A stretch of DNA of 64,000 nucleotides from Rhodoplanes tepidamans (GTDB taxonomy: Bacteria; Pseudomonadota; Alphaproteobacteria; Rhizobiales; Xanthobacteraceae), in assembly GCF_030813915.1 (NCBI RefSeq), contig NZ_JAUSUJ010000008.1, positions 168,201-232,200 on the forward strand, written 5' to 3'. The notes beneath the pieces are model-generated. The model had not been told where the DNA came from. It saw only the letters and a list, made by a program, of their open reading frames with translations, and searched no databases. Shown here piece after piece: positions 61,082 to 64,000 of this stretch (positions are counted from its first letter, which is position 1; each line of letters starts with the position of its first letter). Both the position numbers and the translations under genes were made by a program.

Positions 61082-62386
61082 TCACCCGAAAATGTCCGTC
61101 GTCATGCCGCGATACCAGCCGACCGCCTCCTTGGCCTGCTTTTCGCGCAGCTCCGCCGACTCGTCGCGCTGGGACGTGTAGGGATCGAGCATCACGATCT
61201 TGCCGTCGCGCGGCTCGTAGCGGGCGCCGTTCTTGATCGCGTCGTCGGGCGCGATGCTGCTCCAGCAGTGATTGGTGAAGCGCACCGGCAGCAGCCGCGC
61301 GCCGACCAGCTCGTGGCGGACGACCATGGCGGTGTTCTTCGCCTCGTTGTTGGCGGCGAAGCCGGACTTCGGGAAGTCGCCGCCGATCGCGGCGTCGCCG
61401 ATCACGTGGATGTTCGGGTCGATCAGCGATTTCATCGTGCCGGCATCGACCGGGCACCAGCCCGACTCGTCGGTGAGGCCGGCGTCGCGCCCGAGCCGGC
61501 CCGCCATCTGGGGCGGGATCACGTTGACGAGCGCCGCCTTGTGGGTCTCCAGGTCGGTCGTCACCGTCATGGCCCTGGGATCGACCGCCTTGATGCCGCC
61601 GTGCATCCCCGGGTCCTGCCACTCGATCGTGCCCGGATAGTGCCGCGCCCAGCCGTCCTCGAACAGCGGCTGCATGGCGAAATGGTCCTTGGCGTCGAGG
61701 ATGACGATGCGGGCATCCTTGACGCCGCGCGCCTTCAGCCCGTGCGCCATCATCGAGGCGCGCTCGTAGGGTGCCGGCGGGCAGCGATACGGATTGGGCG
61801 GCGCGACGACGACGATCAGGGCGCCGTCCTCCAGCGCGTCGAGCTGGCGCTTGAGCAGCAGCAGCTGGTCGCCGCCGCGCCAGGCGTGCGGCATCCGCTC
61901 CGCCGCCTCCTCCGAGTATCCCGGCACGTCGCCCCAGCGGAAATCGATGCCGGGCGACAGGATCAGCCGGTCGTAGGGGACCCGGGTGCCGTCGGCCAGG
62001 CGGACCTCCCTGGCGGTGCGCTCGATCGCCGTGACGGTGGCGAACACCGGGCGGACGCCGCGGCCGATCAGGTTGTCGTAGCCATAGACCAGGCGCTCGT
62101 AGGGCTTGAGCCCGCCGAGGAAGAGGTTCGAGGTGAACGGCGTGACGAACTGCCGGTTCGCCTCGATCATCGTCACGTCGATCTCGGCGCCCCCGGCGAC
62201 CAGGTACTTGGCGGCGGTGGCGCCGCCGGCGCCGCCGCCGACCACCACCACCCTGGGCCGCGCCTGGGCGATCGCGGGTGCGGCGAGCGCCGTCGCCGCC
62301 ACCGAGCCCGCGGTTCCGCGGAGGAAGCCGCGTCGGTCGATCACGGCACCTGTCTCGAGGTCCCTCGGGCCGGCATTCTGGGCCAC
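61082..62386 (-). CDS. FccB-type flavoprotein (sulfide dehydrogenase flavin subunit-like), copy 1
   Basis: A 434-residue periplasmic FAD protein. A Tat motif (DRRGFLRGTAGS) and cleavage region near residue 42 precede the FAD motif RVVVVGGGAGGATAAKYL. NPYRCPPAPYERASMMA and FTNHCWSSIAPDDAI carry the two Cys residues expected for the redox-active disulfide of flavocytochrome c sulfide dehydrogenase. The late FAD motif HVIGDAAIGGDFPKSGF is present. It should oxidise sulfide to sulfane sulfur and pass electrons to a c-type cytochrome (FccA/SoxE), which is not encoded in the window. It lies downstream of a close paralogue on the same strand. Confidence 0.9.
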   Translation of the reverse strand: MAQNAGPRDLETGAVIDRRGFLRGTAGSVAATALAAPAIAQARPRVVVVGGGAGGATAAKYLVAGGAEIDVTMIEANRQFVTPFTSNLFLGGLKPYERLVYGYDNLIGRGVRPVFATVTAIERTAREVRLADGTRVPYDRLILSPGIDFRWGDVPGYSEEAAERMPHAWRGGDQLLLLKRQLDALEDGALIVVVAPPNPYRCPPAPYERASMMAHGLKARGVKDARIVILDAKDHFAMQPLFEDGWARHYPGTIEWQDPGMHGGIKAVDPRAMTVTTDLETHKAALVNVIPPQMAGRLGRDAGLTDESGWCPVDAGTMKSLIDPNIHVIGDAAIGGDFPKSGFAANNEAKNTAMVVRHELVGARLLPVRFTNHCWSSIAPDDAIKNGARYEPRDGKIVMLDPYTSQRDESAELREKQAKEAVGWYRGMTTDIFG

Positions 62387-62410
62387 GCTTTGCTCCCCGG
62401 TGTTCGGCGC

Positions 62411-62508
62411 CGTCGCCGGGCTCGACCCGGCGACCCATCCGAACGATCAGCGATCTTCGTTTCGATGGATGCGCGGGTCGAGCCCGCGCAGGACGGCAGA
62501 GGGCCTCA
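62411..62508. repeat. Second dispersed repeat family, copy F
   Basis: CGTCGCCGGGCTCGACCCGGCGACCCAT and, further on, ATGCGCGGGTCGAGCCCGCGCAGGACGG form two palindromic segments; the first matches copy E at 41706-41750 in reverse complement. The repeat separates the two FccB-type genes. Confidence 0.72.
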
Positions 62509-63774
62509 CCCGAAGATGTCCGCGACGATGCCCTTGTACCAGCCCATGTTCTCCTCGCTGGTCTGGCGGCGCTCGTCCTTCGATTCGCCGGTCTTGGAGA
62601 TGAAGCCCTCGACCTCGGCGATGGCGCCGTCCTTGGCCTCGTAGCGGCCGCCGACCTTGACGGTGTCGTCGGGCGCGATGATCGACCAGCAGGTGTTGGC
62701 GTAACGGGCCGGGAAGGTGCGGGCACCGGTGAGCTCGCCGCGCACCGCCATCGCCACCACCTTGGCCTGGCTGTTGGCCGCGAAGGCCGACTTCGGCATG
62801 GCCCCGGCGATCGCCGCGTCGCCCAGCACGAAGATGCTCGGGTCCTGGGCCGACTTCATGTTGGTCGGGTCGATCGGGCAGAAGCCTGAAGCGTTGGCGA
62901 GGCCGGCGTCGCGGGCGATCCTGCCCGCCATCTGCTTGGGGATGACGTTGACCATGTCGGCCTTGATGGTCTCGAGGTCGGTGGTCACCGTCATGCTCTT
63001 CGGGTCGACGCTCTTCAGGCCGCCGTGCATCTTCGGATCCATCCACTCGACCATGCCGGGATAGTGGTTCTGCCAGCCCTCCTGGAACAGCGCCATCTTG
63101 GAGAACTTGTCCTTCGGGTCGATCACCACGATGCGCGACTTGGCGTGCCCCTTCTTCTTGAGGACGGCCGCCATGCAGGAGACGCGCTCGTAGGGGCCCG
63201 GCGGGCAGCGATACGGGTTCGGCGGCGCGATCATCACGATGGTCGCACCGTCCTGGAGAGCGTCGAGCTGCTTCTTGAGCAGCTGGGTCTGCGGCCCCGC
63301 CTTCCAGGCATGCGGCATGATCTCTGCCGCGGCTTCCGACCAGCCCGGCACCGAGGCGAAGTCGAGGTCGATGCCGGGCGCGACCACGAGGCGGTCGTAG
63401 GCGAGCGTGCTGCCGTCGGCGAGCCGGACCTGCTTCTTGTCGCGATCGATGGCGCTCGCCGCCTGATCCACCTTCTTCACGCCCTGGGCCGTGAGCTTGT
63501 AGTCCTGGGTGATCGAGTCCCACGGCCGGTAGTCGCCGAGATAGAGGTTGGAGTGGAAGCAGGTGACGAACTTCGGCGCCGGCTCGACCAGCGTCACGTC
63601 GATGGCGCCGTTCGAGTCCTTGGCGACGTAGCGGGCGACGGTGGCGCCGGCCGGCCCGCCGCCGATCACCACGAGCCGCGGCTTGGCCTGCGCCCGCAGC
63701 ACCGCCGGCATCGTGATGGTCGCGGCGCCGGCGAGCAGCGCGGTGGAGAAATGTCGTCGGGTCATGGAAATCAT
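62506..63774 (-). CDS. FccB-type flavoprotein (sulfide dehydrogenase flavin subunit-like), copy 2
   Basis: A 422-residue Tat-exported FAD protein (MTRRHFSTALLAGAATI) closely similar to the downstream copy. The FAD motif is RLVVIGGGPAGATVARYV; the Cys motifs are NPYRCPPGPYERVSCMA and YANTCWSIIAPDDTV; the late FAD motif is IFVLGDAAIAGAMPKSAF. It differs in an extra Cys in FVTCFHSNLYLGDY near the N-terminus and in the loop ERVSCMA. The start at 63774 is supported by GGGAGGA six bases upstream. Tandem duplication with retained redox Cys in both copies suggests distinct substrates or conditions, such as sulfide versus another sulfur species. Confidence 0.9.
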   Translation of the reverse strand: MISMTRRHFSTALLAGAATITMPAVLRAQAKPRLVVIGGGPAGATVARYVAKDSNGAIDVTLVEPAPKFVTCFHSNLYLGDYRPWDSITQDYKLTAQGVKKVDQAASAIDRDKKQVRLADGSTLAYDRLVVAPGIDLDFASVPGWSEAAAEIMPHAWKAGPQTQLLKKQLDALQDGATIVMIAPPNPYRCPPGPYERVSCMAAVLKKKGHAKSRIVVIDPKDKFSKMALFQEGWQNHYPGMVEWMDPKMHGGLKSVDPKSMTVTTDLETIKADMVNVIPKQMAGRIARDAGLANASGFCPIDPTNMKSAQDPSIFVLGDAAIAGAMPKSAFAANSQAKVVAMAVRGELTGARTFPARYANTCWSIIAPDDTVKVGGRYEAKDGAIAEVEGFISKTGESKDERRQTSEENMGWYKGIVADIFG

Positions 63775-63844
63775 GAAGTCCTCCCTGGATCCCAATGCTG
63801 GCCCTGTGTTCGGGCCTGTTCGTTGCAACCTCGGCCGCTGCGCT

Positions 63845-63870
63845 CCCTCTCCCAGCGTGCGGGGAGAGGG
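63845..63870. repeat. Dispersed hairpin repeat (CCCTCTCCC family)
   Basis: CCCTCTCCC (63845-63853) and GGGAGAGGG (63862-63870) form a 9-bp stem, followed by a TCGGGGTGAGGGGACG tail, matching the element at 56729-56793. It lies upstream of the second FccB-type gene. Confidence 0.65.
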
Positions 63871-63904
63871 TCGGGGTGAGGGGACGCCTCGTGGATACGG
63901 AGAC

Positions 63905-63917
63905 GGGGGGGGGGGGG
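63905..63917. repeat. Homopolymeric G tract of 13
   Basis: A run of 13 G lies about 130 bases upstream of the FccB-type gene start (as a C-run on its strand) and is followed by GC-only sequence. Such tracts are prone to slippage. No gene is visible from 63775 to the window end. Confidence 0.6.
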
Positions 63918-64000
63918 CGGGGCGGGGCCGGTGCGCCCGCGTGAGCAACAACCCGAACACGCAGAAGCCGCGGCTCCGCGGGAGCAGTGCGGGATGCGCA

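Overview
The window is GC-rich (about 70 percent by eye), densely coded chromosomal DNA from an alphaproteobacterium. The best fit is the Hyphomicrobiales, near the purple non-sulfur genera Rhodoplanes, Blastochloris or Rhodopseudomonas. The evidence is the mixed cob/cbi gene set with a CobZ-type ring-contraction enzyme, a bc1-type Rieske protein, a BLUF light sensor, two flavocytochrome c sulfide dehydrogenase flavoproteins, and REP-like repeats (ends GTCATTCCGG/CCGGAATGAC) of a kind common in this order. The genus is inference. I saw no tRNA, rRNA, CRISPR array, insertion sequence or phage gene.

Bases 1-7600 hold unlinked single genes: a truncated chemotaxis receptor (left edge), a lytic transglycosylase, a thiamine-diphosphate enzyme, a decayed gene fragment, a PsiE-like membrane protein, a one-domain response regulator and small unknowns. 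Bases 7800-18400 carry metal and sulfur genes: a ZnuD-like TonB-dependent receptor divergent from tonB, a SelD-associated-type flavoprotein, a Crp/Fnr regulator, two small DUF2892 proteins, a Rieske protein cotranscribed with a NifX-like protein that has a His/Cys-rich tail, and a periplasmic double rhodanese. Bases 18400-26300 are one overlapping operon: a SqrR/BigR-type dithiol ArsR regulator, an RND pump with its adaptor, and a DevBCA-like ABC exporter. A BLUF gene follows.

From 26850 to 61000 the region is dominated by cobalamin genes in short divergent operons: cobL-cobE-cobM-cobB; a riboswitch-led corrinoid-type importer (methyltransferase, TonB-dependent receptor, BtuFCD-like ABC genes); an iron-type cassette (ECF sigma, FecR, receptor with STN domain); cobU; a split CobZ (TcuA-like plus TcuB-like); cobD and a histidine-phosphatase relative; riboswitch-led cbtBA; cobQ; cobO; riboswitch-led DUF1636-cobW-cobN and then cobH-cobI-cobJ; cobK-cbiD; and cobA. 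Together they cover corrin ring synthesis from uroporphyrinogen III, with CobZ in place of CobG and CbiD in place of CobF, then cobalt uptake and insertion, a,c-diamidation, adenosylation and most of the nucleotide-loop steps. cobS/cobT (chelatase), cbiB, the DMB phosphoribosyltransferase, cobalamin synthase and bluB are not in the window. Two tandem FccB-type flavoproteins close the window.

The most interesting regulatory signal is a shared operator, close to ATGTTATTACAT and resembling my recollection of alphaproteobacterial Zur boxes. It overlaps predicted promoters at three separate loci: the ZnuD-like receptor/tonB, the Rieske/NifX-like pair, and the methyltransferase-receptor-ABC importer, which also has a B12 riboswitch upstream. 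This suggests one metal-responsive repressor linking metal uptake, corrinoid uptake and an accessory electron-transfer protein.
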